Below, in pieces: positions 48,272 to 56,799 of a stretch of DNA of 64,000 bases (position 1 is its first letter; each line of letters begins with the position of its first letter). Below the pieces are notes generated by a model, which was not told the DNA's origin, did not search any database, and saw nothing but the letters and a program-made list of their open reading frames with translations. The stretch is from Nonomuraea sp. PA05 (GTDB taxonomy: Bacteria > Actinomycetota > Actinomycetes > Streptosporangiales > Streptosporangiaceae). The translations under genes were made by a program, and so were the position numbers. The stretch lies in assembly GCF_008086045.1 (NCBI RefSeq), contig NZ_VSEY01000014.1, forward strand, positions 124,001-188,000, written 5' to 3'.

Positions 48272-49570
48272 GATAGCCTGTTCGACTCGGCGGCTGAGGA
48301 GGCCACCCCGCAGCCTCTCGCGGTGCGCATGCGCCCGCGCACGCTCGACGAGGTGATCGGCCAGCGGCACCTGCTCGGCTCGGGCACCCCGCTGCGGCGC
48401 CTGGTCGAGAGCGAGGCTCCCATGTCGCTGTTCCTGTGGGGGCCCCCGGGCACCGGCAAGACCACGCTCGCCTACGTCGTCTCCAACGTCACCAAGCGCC
48501 GCTTCGTCGAGGTCTCGGCCGTGTCCGCGGGCGTCAAGGACGTCCGCGCCGCCATCGACAACGCCCGCCGCGAGCTCGGCATGTCGGGCCGGCAGACGGT
48601 GCTGTTCGTCGACGAGGTGCACCGCTTCAACAAGGCCCAGCAGGACGCCCTGCTGCCCGCCGTGGAGAACCGCTGGGTCACCTTCATCGGCGCCACCACG
48701 GAGAACCCCTTCTTCTCGGTCATCTCGCCGCTGCTGTCGCGCTCGCTGCTGCTCACGCTGGAGTCGCTGACCGACGACGACGTGCGCGCCGTCCTCCGGC
48801 GTGCCGTGGCCGACCCGCGCGGCCTGGCCGGGCGCGCCACCCTCGCCCCTGAGGCGCTGGAGCATCTCGTCCGCCTCGCCGGCGGCGACGCGCGCCGCTC
48901 ACTGACATACCTGGAGGCGGCGGCGCTGCTGGCCGACGACATCACGGTCGAGGTGGTGGAGAAGGCCGTCGACAAGGCCGCCGTCCGCTACGACCGGCAG
49001 GGCGACCAGCACTACGACGTGATCAGCGCGTTCATCAAGTCGATGCGCGGCTCCGACGCCGACGCCGCCCTGCACTACCTGGCCCGCATGATCGAGGCCG
49101 GCGAGGACCCGCGCTTCATCGCCCGCCGCATCGTCATCTTCGCCTCCGAGGACGTCGGCATGGCCGACCCGACGTGTCTGCAGACGGCGGTGGCGGCGGC
49201 GCAGGCGGTGCAGCTCATCGGGCTGCCCGAGGGGCAGATCAACCTCGCGCACGCCGTCATCCACTGCGCGATGGCGCCCAAGTCCAACGCCGTGGTCAAG
49301 GCCATCGGCGCGGCGATCGGCGACGTGCGCAAGGGGCTGATCGGGCAGGTGCCGGGGCATCTGCGCGACGCCCACTACCCGGGGGCGGCCAAGCTCGGGC
49401 ACGGCGACGGGTACAAGTACCCGCACGACTTCGAGCACGGGCTGGTGCGCCAGGACTACGCGCCCGAGCAGGTGCGGGAGCGGCGCTACTACGAGCCGAC
49501 GCGGCACGGGGCCGAGGCGCCGGTGGCCGAGCGGTGGGCGAAGATCCGCGACTTCCTGCGCAAGTCCTGA
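48269..49570 (+). CDS. rarA: Replication-associated recombination protein A (RarA/MgsA)
   Basis: 433-aa AAA+ ATPase acting at stalled replication forks. Walker A GPPGTGKTT, Walker B TVLFVDEVHRFNKAQQD, sensor GATTENPFFSV, and the C-terminal tetramerisation region (RIVIFASEDVGMADP, LPEGQINLAHAVIHCA, HYPGAAKLGHGDGYKYPHD) are all present. The start is GTG 48269 with a leaderless-type -10. The position before alaS is conserved. Confidence 0.95.
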   Translation: MDSLFDSAAEEATPQPLAVRMRPRTLDEVIGQRHLLGSGTPLRRLVESEAPMSLFLWGPPGTGKTTLAYVVSNVTKRRFVEVSAVSAGVKDVRAAIDNARRELGMSGRQTVLFVDEVHRFNKAQQDALLPAVENRWVTFIGATTENPFFSVISPLLSRSLLLTLESLTDDDVRAVLRRAVADPRGLAGRATLAPEALEHLVRLAGGDARRSLTYLEAAALLADDITVEVVEKAVDKAAVRYDRQGDQHYDVISAFIKSMRGSDADAALHYLARMIEAGEDPRFIARRIVIFASEDVGMADPTCLQTAVAAAQAVQLIGLPEGQINLAHAVIHCAMAPKSNAVVKAIGAAIGDVRKGLIGQVPGHLRDAHYPGAAKLGHGDGYKYPHDFEHGLVRQDYAPEQVRERRYYEPTRHGAEAPVAERWAKIRDFLRKS

Positions 49571-49597
49571 CGGTCGCGGCGGTAAGTTGAGCGGGAC

Positions 49598-50332
49598 ATG
49601 ATCGAGTACCGCGCCTCCTTCGACGCCCGCATCGCCTTCAGCAACGGCGGCGACCTCACCGTCCACGGCTTCCGCGTGGACCTGCCCGGCCCCGGCGCCT
49701 CCGAGAACGACATCGCCGTCCTGTTCGTGGCATCGCTCGGCCTGCTCATGACCGACACCGTGGAACTCACGAACGTCCAGGTCTTCCCCGAGCCGCACAA
49801 GGGCACCAGAGGCGGCCCGTCGGACCACCGGCGGCCGGAACCGGGCGAGGGCCGGGGCGGGCTCGTGGAGCTCGACCACCTCCCGCAGGAGGGCGGCACC
49901 TACCTGGAGGCTCCCGACCTGGCGGTCGTCGAGCTGGCGCGCGTGGTGGACCTGCCCGCCGTGGTGGTGCGGGTGACGGGCGCGCGCCGCAGCCCCGTCG
50001 GGGTCGGCTCGCTGGCCCCCTTCGACGTACGCGGCCACGCCGTGCTCCTGCACACCGGCGTGCGCGAGGGCCACTGCCTGGCCCCCGAGGCGGCCACCTG
50101 GCTCGTGGAGCACGGGGCGGTGCTGGTCGGCACCGACGCCGACGGTCTCGACGACTGCGCGCGCGAGGGGCGTCCCGCGCGGGAGGCGCTGCTGGCCGGC
50201 GGTGTTCCCGTCGTGGAGAGGCTGACGGGGCTGGAGCGGCTGCCGCCGACCGGCGCGCTGTTCACGGCCGCGCCGCCGCGCCTGCTGGGCGTCGGCCGCG
50301 TCCCGGTACGCGCCTACGCCCGCCTCCCCTGA
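49598..50332 (+). CDS. Cyclase-family (kynurenine formamidase-like) protein with altered metal site
   Basis: 244 aa. The overall order of segments (VDLPGPG, LPQEGGTYLEAPDLAVVEL, LHTGVREGHCLAPEAATWLVEHGAVLVGTDADGLDD) resembles the cyclase/KynB fold, in which HxGTHxDxPxH binds metal. Here that motif reads EGGTYLEAPD, with both His and the Asp replaced, so classic hydrolysis is doubtful. TAAGTT nine bases before the ATG suggests a leaderless transcript. It lies between rarA and a DUF2236 gene. Function unknown. Confidence 0.65.
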   Translation: MIEYRASFDARIAFSNGGDLTVHGFRVDLPGPGASENDIAVLFVASLGLLMTDTVELTNVQVFPEPHKGTRGGPSDHRRPEPGEGRGGLVELDHLPQEGGTYLEAPDLAVVELARVVDLPAVVVRVTGARRSPVGVGSLAPFDVRGHAVLLHTGVREGHCLAPEAATWLVEHGAVLVGTDADGLDDCAREGRPAREALLAGGVPVVERLTGLERLPPTGALFTAAPPRLLGVGRVPVRAYARLP

Positions 50333-50398
50333 GTATCGCTTCGCTGACGAATCGTGCAATGTCGTACTAAGCAAGCGATCGCTGGGAATCACCATCAT

Positions 50399-51262
50399 GT
50401 GAAGGCAACGGTTACCCCCGGCGGCGGCCTTTTCGGCCCCCGGTCGATCAGCTGGCGAGTGCATACCGAGACGCCCGGCTGGCCGGCCGCCGTACGCGCC
50501 TTCCAGCTCCAGTCCCTGCACCCGCGCACGATCCGCGGCATCGCCCAGAACTGCCTCCTCGACGACCCCGAGGTCTCCAGGGCCCGGCTGCGGCGGCAGC
50601 TCGACTACCTCGCGGTGCGCACGTTCGGCACCCGCGAGCAGGCCGAGCACGCGGCCGAGCGGGCACGGCGCGTGCACGCCAGGCTGATCGGCCTCGACAC
50701 CGACACCGGCACCCTGTTCCGGGTGAACGAGGAGGAGAACCTGCGCTGGGTGCACTGCGTGGAGGTCTCCTCGTACCTGGAGGTGGCCGGGCGCGCGGGC
50801 GTGCGGCTCAGCGCGGCCGAGCGCGACGCGTACGTGGCCGAGCAGTGCCGCAGCGCCCGCCTCGTCGGCCTCGGGGACGTCCCGTGCGACGCGGGTGAGC
50901 TGGACGACTACCTCGACGGCATGCGCCCCTACCTGTCGGCCACGCAGGAGGCGCGCGACGCGCTGCGCCGCAGCGTCAGCCCGCAGCTCTCGCTCAGGCT
51001 GGCGTTCATCGCGCCGCCGCTCGCGCTCGGCTCGCTGCCCGCCGTCGGCGCGCTGGCGTTCGCGACGCTGCCCGCGTGGGCCAGGCAGATGTACGGCTGC
51101 CGCGGCAACAGGGCGGCCGAGTTCGCCGCGGACGCGGCGCTGAAGGCGCTGCGCGCGGCGGCCATGGCGCTGCCGGAACGGCTGGTGGCGCCGGAGATCA
51201 GGGCGGCACGAGGGCTCATGCGGGCGGTCACGGAAGTGCCAGGGGCCGACGTGGCGGCCTGA
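50399..51262 (+). CDS. DUF2236 / MpaB-family oxygenase-like protein
   Basis: 287 aa. Segments QSLHPRTIRGIAQ, DPEVSRARLRRQLDYLAVRTFGTREQAE, RVHARLIG and NLRWVHCVEVSSYLEV match the DUF2236 family (related to latex-clearing and mycophenolate MpaB oxygenases, which bind heme). The histidine of RWVHC is a likely heme ligand. The start is set at GTG 50399; it is uncertain because the ribosome site (GGGAA) is rather far. Substrate unknown. Confidence 0.75.
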   Translation: MKATVTPGGGLFGPRSISWRVHTETPGWPAAVRAFQLQSLHPRTIRGIAQNCLLDDPEVSRARLRRQLDYLAVRTFGTREQAEHAAERARRVHARLIGLDTDTGTLFRVNEEENLRWVHCVEVSSYLEVAGRAGVRLSAAERDAYVAEQCRSARLVGLGDVPCDAGELDDYLDGMRPYLSATQEARDALRRSVSPQLSLRLAFIAPPLALGSLPAVGALAFATLPAWARQMYGCRGNRAAEFAADAALKALRAAAMALPERLVAPEIRAARGLMRAVTEVPGADVAA

Positions 51263-51303
51263 ACGAGGGGGCATTCGCCACTAACGTTGTCACTCGAACG
51301 CGA

Positions 51304-51309
51304 TAGGGT
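51304..51309 (+). promoter_or_regulatory. Candidate -10 of the DUF948-alaS unit
   Basis: TAGGGT lies 38 bases before ATG 51348. A TTGTCA at 51287-51292 is only 11 bases away, too near for a standard -35. Confidence 0.35.
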
Positions 51310-51347
51310 CTTGCCGTTCCGGCCCAGCGTACGAGGGAGATGCGCGG

Positions 51348-51749
51348 ATGCTTACCGCTGGAGAGGTCGCCGGGCTGATCGCGGCCACGGGCTGGGTGGT
51401 CCTGGTCTGCGTCATGGCCATGGTGCTCGTCAAGCTCGCGAGGCTGCTCACCGAGACCACCAAGGCGGTCTCCGACCTGAACAACCGCCTCGCGCCGCTG
51501 CTCGACGACATGAGCGTCACGGTCAACGAGACCAACAGGCAACTGGTCGCCGTCGAGGCGATCGCCAAGGACGTCAAGCAGGTCAGCGCGCACGCGGCCA
51601 AGCTAAGCGCCGTCACGCAGACCATCTTCACCGGCCCCCTGATCAAGGTGTCCTCGCTCGGTTACGGCGTGCGCCGCGCCATCGAGGCCCGCCGCGTCAG
51701 CCGGCCCCGGCCTCGCGTGAGACGGCCCGAGCAGGGGCGAGTGCGATGA
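51348..51749 (+). CDS. DUF948 membrane protein
   Basis: 133 aa. One N-terminal transmembrane helix (LIAATGWVVLVCVMAMVLV) and a helical, coiled-coil-like cytoplasmic or outer part (ETTKAVSDLNNRLAPLLDDMSVTVNETNRQL) with an Arg-rich end. Typical of DUF948, function unknown. GAGGGAG precedes the ATG. It overlaps the next small gene by four bases (ATGA). The gene pair before alaS is conserved in actinobacteria. Confidence 0.85.
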   Translation: MLTAGEVAGLIAATGWVVLVCVMAMVLVKLARLLTETTKAVSDLNNRLAPLLDDMSVTVNETNRQLVAVEAIAKDVKQVSAHAAKLSAVTQTIFTGPLIKVSSLGYGVRRAIEARRVSRPRPRVRRPEQGRVR

Positions 51750-51979
51750 TAAGAAGGCTGTTCTACCTGTCGCTCGGCGCGTTCCTGGCCTTCTGGGTGA
51801 TGCGCAGGCTGCAGGCGCTGCATCCCGACCACGTCGCGCGCAGGACCGCCCACGGCGCGGCGGGGATGCTCCGGAGGGTGAGAGACTTTACTACCGACGC
51901 GCTCGGCGAGGCCGCGGAGCGCGAAACGGAGTTGCGGGCACGCTTCGGGCTCGACAAGGCTGAGGACAGCAACCGCTGA
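51746..51979 (+). CDS. Small membrane protein upstream of alaS, 77 aa (DUF6167-like)
   Basis: One N-terminal helix (LFYLSLGAFLAFWVM), then a charged helix (ERETELRARFGLDKAED). It starts in the ATGA overlap with the DUF948 gene. The assignment to DUF6167 rests on size and position, not a motif. Function unknown. Confidence 0.75.
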   Translation: MIRRLFYLSLGAFLAFWVMRRLQALHPDHVARRTAHGAAGMLRRVRDFTTDALGEAAERETELRARFGLDKAEDSNR

Positions 51980-52088
51980 CCGCCTGAGTCCGGTCGTGCC
52001 GCCGACGGCGGCGCCCGCCGCAGGCGCGCCGCCACGTGCGGCGACCGGCAACGCTACAGACAACTGACTACAGCAAAGGATGGCCACA

Positions 52089-54761
52089 ATGGAGTCGGCA
52101 GAGATCGCCCGCCGCTTCCTACGCTTCTTCGAGGAGCGTGGGCACAAGGTAGTGCCCTCGGCCAGCCTGATCGCTGAGGACCCGACGCTTCTCCTGGTCA
52201 ACGCGGGTATGGTGCCATTCAAGCCGTACTTCCTGGGGCAGCGTAAGCCTCCGGCGCCACGGCTGGCCACCGCGCAGAAGTGCGTGCGCACCCCCGACAT
52301 CGACGAGGTCGGCAAGACGACCAGGCACGCGACGTTCTTCCAGATGCTGGGCAACTTCTCGATCGGCGACTACTTCAAGTCCGAAGTGATCCCGTTCGCC
52401 TGGGACCTGCTCACCAAGTCCGAGTCCGACGGCGGCTTCGGCTTCCCCGAGGACAAGCTGTGGGCGACGGTCTACCAGGACGACGACGAGGCGTTCGGCA
52501 TCTGGCGCGACAAGGTCGGCCTGCCCGAGCACCGCATCCAGCGTCGCGGCCTGGAGGACAACTACTGGCACATGGGCGTGCCCGGCCCCGGCGGCCCCTG
52601 CTCGGAGATCTACTACGACCGCGGCCCCGAGTACGGCAAGGAGGGCGGCCCCGTCGCCGACGAGGACCGCTACCTCGAGGTGTGGAACCTCGTGTTCATG
52701 CAGTACCAGCTCAGCCAGGTCCGCTCCAAGGTCGACTTCGACATCGCGGGCGAGCTGCCGGCCAAGAACATCGACACCGGCATGGGCCTGGAGCGCATGG
52801 CGGCCATCCTCCAGGGCGTCGACAACATCTACGAGATCGACACCACGTACAAGATCCTCGACAGGGCGGCGGAGCTCACCAAGACCCGCTACGGGCGCGA
52901 CCACCGCTCCGACGTCAGCCTGCGCGTGATCGCCGACCACGTCCGCACCGGCACCATGCTGGTCGCCGACGGCGTGCTGCCCGGCAACGAGGGCCGCGGC
53001 TACGTGCTGCGCCGCATCCTGCGCCGCTCGATCCGCAACCTGCGCCTGCTCGGCTCGGGCGACGAGCGCTACATGCACGAGCTCACCGACGTCGCGATCA
53101 ACGTCATGGGCGAGCAGTACGAGCAGCTCAAGACCGACGCGCCGCAGATCCACTCGGTCATCGACGCCGAGGAGGCGAGCTTCCTCGGCACGCTGCGCAC
53201 CGGCACGGCGATCTTCGACGTGGCCGTCGAGGAGACCAAGCGCAAGGCCGGCACCACGATCTCCGGCGACCAGGCGTTCAAGCTGCACGACACCTACGGC
53301 TTCCCGATCGACCTGACGCTGGAGATGGCCTCCGAGCAGGGGCTCAAGGTCGATGAGGAGGGCTTCCGCCGCCTCATGGCGGAGCAGCGGCAGATGGCCA
53401 AGGCCGACGCGGCGGCGAAGAAGACCGGCAACGCCGACATCTCCGTCTTCGGGCAGCTGCTGGAGTCGGCGGGCAAGGTCGAGTTCCTCGGCTACGACGA
53501 GACCGAGGCCGACACCAGCGTGGTCGGCATCCTCGTCGACGGCGTGCCCGTCCCGGCGGCGGGCGCGGGCACCACGGTCGAGGTCGTGCTGCAGCGCACG
53601 CCGTTCTACGCGGAGGGCGGCGGCCAGCTCGCCGACCAGGGCGTGATCCGCACCAGCGGCGCCGAGGTCGAGGTGAGCGACGTGCAGACGCCGATCGCCG
53701 GCCTCGTCGTGCACCGCGGCAAGATCCGCACCGGCGAGCTGAAGGTCGGCGACGAGGCGCAGGCGGAGATCGACATCGAGCGCCGCCGCGCCATCTCGCG
53801 CAGCCACAGCGCCACCCACCTCGTCCACCGCGGCTTCAAGAACGCGCTCGGCGAGACGGCGGCGCAGGCCGGCTCGGAGAACTCGCCCGGCCGCTTCCGC
53901 TTCGACTTCACCTCCGCCGGCGCCGTGCCGCCCAGCGTGCTGCGTGACGTCGAGGACGAGGTCAACGCCGTCCTCATCAACGACCTCAAGGTCAACGCGT
54001 TCTACACCTCGCAGGCGGAGGCCAGGGCGATGGGCGCGCTGGCGATGTTCGGCGAGAAGTACGGCGACGAGGTCCGCGTCGTCGAGATCGGCGACTACTC
54101 GCGCGAGCTGTGCGGCGGCACCCACGTTCACAGCTCCGGCCAGCTCGGCCTGGTCAAGGTGCTGGGCGAGCAGTCGGTCGGCGCGGGCGTGCGCCGCGTC
54201 GAGGCGCTCGTCGGCATCGACGCCTTCCGCTTCCTGGCGCGCGAGAGCGTCCTGGTCGCGCAGCTCACCGAGCAGCTCAAGGCGCGCCGCGAGGAGCTGC
54301 CCGAGCGCATCGACGGCATCGTCACCCGGCTGCGCACCGCCGAGAAGGAGCTGGAGCGGCTCCGCTCGGCCCAGGTGCTCGAAGCGGCGGGCGAGCTGGT
54401 GTCCCAGGCTCGCGACCTGCAAGGTGTCTCCGTGGTGACACACCGCGCGCCTGATGGCACGGGCGCCGATGACCTGCGTAAGCTCGCGCTTGATGTGCGT
54501 GGCAGGTTCCCGGCCGACAGGCCGGCGGTCGTCGTGATCGCCGGTGCCCCCTCCGACCGGCCGGTGGTGGTTGCCGCGGTCAACGAGGCGGGGCGCGAGC
54601 GGGGGCTCAAGGCCGGACGACTGGTCGGCGTCGCCGCCAAGGCTCTTGGGGGTGGCGGTGGCGGCAAGGACGATGTCGCGCAAGGCGGTGGCACGCGGCC
54701 GGAGGCGATCGGCGACGCGCTGCGACTGGTCGAAGAGGCGATTTCTGGGCAGCTCGGCTGA
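52089..54761 (+). CDS. alaS: Alanyl-tRNA synthetase
   Basis: 890 aa, full length: class II catalytic domain (RFLRFFEERGHKVVPSASL, HATFFQMLGNFSIGDYFK, AKNIDTGMGLERMA), editing domain with HSATHLVHRG and ELCGGTHVHSSG (zinc-binding His and Cys), and the C-terminal oligomerisation/DHHA1 domain rich in Gly. ATG 52089 is preferred: AAAGGA lies exactly eight bases upstream, whereas the ATG at 52080 is part of that ribosome site. The gap to ruvX is one base. Confidence 0.97.
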   Translation: MESAEIARRFLRFFEERGHKVVPSASLIAEDPTLLLVNAGMVPFKPYFLGQRKPPAPRLATAQKCVRTPDIDEVGKTTRHATFFQMLGNFSIGDYFKSEVIPFAWDLLTKSESDGGFGFPEDKLWATVYQDDDEAFGIWRDKVGLPEHRIQRRGLEDNYWHMGVPGPGGPCSEIYYDRGPEYGKEGGPVADEDRYLEVWNLVFMQYQLSQVRSKVDFDIAGELPAKNIDTGMGLERMAAILQGVDNIYEIDTTYKILDRAAELTKTRYGRDHRSDVSLRVIADHVRTGTMLVADGVLPGNEGRGYVLRRILRRSIRNLRLLGSGDERYMHELTDVAINVMGEQYEQLKTDAPQIHSVIDAEEASFLGTLRTGTAIFDVAVEETKRKAGTTISGDQAFKLHDTYGFPIDLTLEMASEQGLKVDEEGFRRLMAEQRQMAKADAAAKKTGNADISVFGQLLESAGKVEFLGYDETEADTSVVGILVDGVPVPAAGAGTTVEVVLQRTPFYAEGGGQLADQGVIRTSGAEVEVSDVQTPIAGLVVHRGKIRTGELKVGDEAQAEIDIERRRAISRSHSATHLVHRGFKNALGETAAQAGSENSPGRFRFDFTSAGAVPPSVLRDVEDEVNAVLINDLKVNAFYTSQAEARAMGALAMFGEKYGDEVRVVEIGDYSRELCGGTHVHSSGQLGLVKVLGEQSVGAGVRRVEALVGIDAFRFLARESVLVAQLTEQLKARREELPERIDGIVTRLRTAEKELERLRSAQVLEAAGELVSQARDLQGVSVVTHRAPDGTGADDLRKLALDVRGRFPADRPAVVVIAGAPSDRPVVVAAVNEAGRERGLKAGRLVGVAAKALGGGGGGKDDVAQGGGTRPEAIGDALRLVEEAISGQLG

Positions 54762-54762
54762 C

Positions 54763-55242
54763 ATGAGGTTCGGTTCACGGATCGGCGTCGACGTCGGCTC
54801 CGTACGCGTCGGCGTGGCCCGCAGCGACCCGAGTGGGCTGCTGGCCACGCCGGTCGAGACCGTCAGGCGAGGCAAGGGCGACCTCGACCGCATCGCGGCG
54901 ATCGTCGCCGAGCACGAGGCGATCGAGGTCGTCGTGGGGCTGCCCACCTCGCTGTCGGGGCGTGAGGGGCAGGCGGCGGGGCTGGCGCGCGAGTTCGCCG
55001 CCAAGCTGGCCGCCAAGCTGGCTCCCACGCCCGTACGGCTGTTCGACGAGCGGCTCACCACGGTCGCGGCGCAGCAGGGGCTGCGGGCCAGCGGCGTGCG
55101 GGCCAAGAAGCAGCGGGGGGTCGTCGATCAGGCGGCTGCCGTCGTGCTGCTGCAGGACGCGCTCGATTCCGAGCGTGCAACGGAAAGACCACCGGGCAGG
55201 CCCGTCGAACCGCCATCCGCGGCCGACGGACCTGCCTCATGA
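54763..55242 (+). CDS. ruvX: RuvX/YqgF family Holliday junction resolvase-like nuclease
   Basis: 159 aa. RNase H-like fold: RIGVDVGSVRVGVARSD, VVVGLPTSLSGREGQAA and LFDERLTTVAAQ with a final DQAAAVVLLQDAL carry the conserved acids. The family functions in pre-16S rRNA processing and possibly recombination. ATG 54763. Its TGA overlaps the ATG of a 49-codon frame. Confidence 0.92.
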   Translation: MRFGSRIGVDVGSVRVGVARSDPSGLLATPVETVRRGKGDLDRIAAIVAEHEAIEVVVGLPTSLSGREGQAAGLAREFAAKLAAKLAPTPVRLFDERLTTVAAQQGLRASGVRAKKQRGVVDQAAAVVLLQDALDSERATERPPGRPVEPPSAADGPAS

Positions 55243-55388
55243 GCGGGCGTCCGACGGGGGGTCGTCCCGCTGCGGGCCATGTCACCCAGGCCGAGGGCCG
55301 TGTCGCGCGAGTCGCGGCACGCGCCCTGGGCCACGCACCGGACGCCGCCGATCGCGCCGCGCACGCCGAGGGTGGGGTGGTCGCATGA
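55239..55388 (+). CDS. Putative 49-aa bridging ORF between ruvX and the first mltG
   Basis: Opens with ATG overlapping the ruvX stop and ends with TGA overlapping the mltG ATG; both junctions read CATGA. The peptide is Ala/Gly/Arg-rich (GHVTQAEGRVARVAARALGH) without a known domain. The first codons (MSGRPTG) resemble those of the following gene (MTGTPED), as expected if the junction was duplicated. Translation unproven. Confidence 0.35.
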   Translation: MSGRPTGGRPAAGHVTQAEGRVARVAARALGHAPDAADRAAHAEGGVVA

Positions 55389-56584
55389 CCGGGACGCCAG
55401 AGGACGAGGACGACGTCGGTGACGTGATCCCGTTCCGGCAGAGCGAGGGCCAGGGCCAGGGCGAGGGCCAGGGCGACCAGCCCGGCCCGCAGCCGGCCGC
55501 GAAGGAGACCGTTCCCGACGCGGAGGTCATCCCGCTGCCGGCCGCCCCGGGCAAGCGGGCCGTCCGGAAGGTGGGCCTGCTCTCGGCGGGCCTGCTGGCC
55601 GGCGTGCTGGCTCTGGGCGGGGGCGCCATCGCGGTGCTCAAGCCGTACCTGAGCCCCGACGACTTCGACGGCCCCGGCAGCGGCGCGGTGACGGTGCGGA
55701 TCGCGCCCGGTTCGAGCGCGGAGGCGATCGGCGCGGTGCTGGCCGACGCCGGCGTGGTGGCCAGCTCGGGCTCGTTCGTGAACGTGACGGAGGACCGCGC
55801 GGTCAGCGACCGGCTGCGGCCCGGCCACTACCGCCTGCGCAAGGGCATGGCGGCGGGTGCGGCGCTCGACCTGATGCTGAGCCCGGCCGCGAGGATCGTG
55901 CGGCGGGTGACGTTGCCGGAGGGCATGCGGGTGGCGGAGGTGCTGGCCCGCCTGTCGAAGCAGGCCGGGCTGTCGCTGCAGGCGCTGAAGAGCGTGGACA
56001 AGGCTCTGGTGGGCCTGCCGGAGTACGCGGGCGGCCTGGAGGGCTTCCTGTTCCCCGCCACGTACGAGATCGAGCCGGGCGACACGGCCGTGGACGTGCT
56101 GGCGGCCATGGCGGAGCGGTTCGCGGCGGCGGCGCGGCACGTGGGCCTGGAGGATCTGGCGCCGCAGGTGAAGCTGACGCCGCTGCAGGTCGTCACGCTG
56201 GCGAGCCTGATCCAGGCGGAGGGCGGCACGGACGCCGACTATCCGAAGATCTCGCGGGTGATCTACAACCGGCTGGCGAGGAACATGCCGCTGGAGATCG
56301 ACAGTACGGTGCTGTACGCGCAGAACAGAAGGACACTGAAGGTCACGGAGCGTGACACCAAGGTGAACTCTCCCTACAACACCTATCGCCATAAAGGACT
56401 GCCGCCAGGGCCCATCGCCAATCCTGGAGAGAAGGCGCTGATGGCGGCCCTGAACCCTGCCGAAGGTGATTGGCGGTGGTTTGTAACGACGGATCCAGCG
56501 CATAGAATCACCAAATTCACCAGCAAAGAGAGCGAGTTCGTGAGATACCGGGAAGAGTTGAACAAGAACCTCGGGACGAGCTGA
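55385..56584 (+). CDS. mltG: MltG-family endolytic transglycosylase, first copy
   Basis: 399 aa. Acidic, Gln/Gly-rich cytoplasmic tail, one transmembrane helix (about 63-85), a LysM-like region (VTVRIAPGSSAEAIGAVL), and the YceG catalytic domain with LASLIQAEGG (catalytic Glu kept), SRVIYNRLARNMPLEIDSTVLYA, YNTYRHKGLPPGPIANPG and ALNPAEGDWRWFV. It cuts nascent peptidoglycan strands at the membrane. ATG 55385 is overlapped by the upstream micro-frame. A second mltG follows. Confidence 0.93.
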   Translation: MTGTPEDEDDVGDVIPFRQSEGQGQGEGQGDQPGPQPAAKETVPDAEVIPLPAAPGKRAVRKVGLLSAGLLAGVLALGGGAIAVLKPYLSPDDFDGPGSGAVTVRIAPGSSAEAIGAVLADAGVVASSGSFVNVTEDRAVSDRLRPGHYRLRKGMAAGAALDLMLSPAARIVRRVTLPEGMRVAEVLARLSKQAGLSLQALKSVDKALVGLPEYAGGLEGFLFPATYEIEPGDTAVDVLAAMAERFAAAARHVGLEDLAPQVKLTPLQVVTLASLIQAEGGTDADYPKISRVIYNRLARNMPLEIDSTVLYAQNRRTLKVTERDTKVNSPYNTYRHKGLPPGPIANPGEKALMAALNPAEGDWRWFVTTDPAHRITKFTSKESEFVRYREELNKNLGTS

Positions 56585-56799
56585 TGTTCGACGGAACCCC
56601 CTCCGTTCGCGACCAAAGGTCCCAAAGTGGGGCGTGTGTCCTCTTTCCGTCCCCTAGCATGGCTACCCAGAGTGATTCCCGCCGTGCGGTGCAGAGCGCA
56701 CGGCGGCTCCCCCAGTTTCGCTCGGTGACACCAGCCGATTGGGCAGTTCCGCTTGACGTCCGACCGGCGGTACCGGGAGATTGGCCAGCGCACCTATGA
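56584..56799 (+). CDS. Putative 71-aa bridging ORF between the two mltG genes
   Basis: Its ATG shares a base with the first mltG stop (TGATG), and its TGA overlaps the ATG of the second mltG (ATGA), exactly filling the 211-bp gap. The sequence (start MFDGTPSVRDQRSQSG) is not repetitive and has no known domain. It may be a real coupled gene or a chance frame that supplies coupling where mltG 2 lacks a close ribosome site (GGGAG is 16 bases away). Confidence 0.35.
   Translation: MFDGTPSVRDQRSQSGACVLFPSPSMATQSDSRRAVQSARRLPQFRSVTPADWAVPLDVRPAVPGDWPAHL

Noticed and set aside
52119..55106. 995-codon open frame on the minus strand across alaS and ruvX
   Set aside because: It is antisense to two well-supported genes, low in recognisable motifs, and reflects the GC bias of the third codon position.
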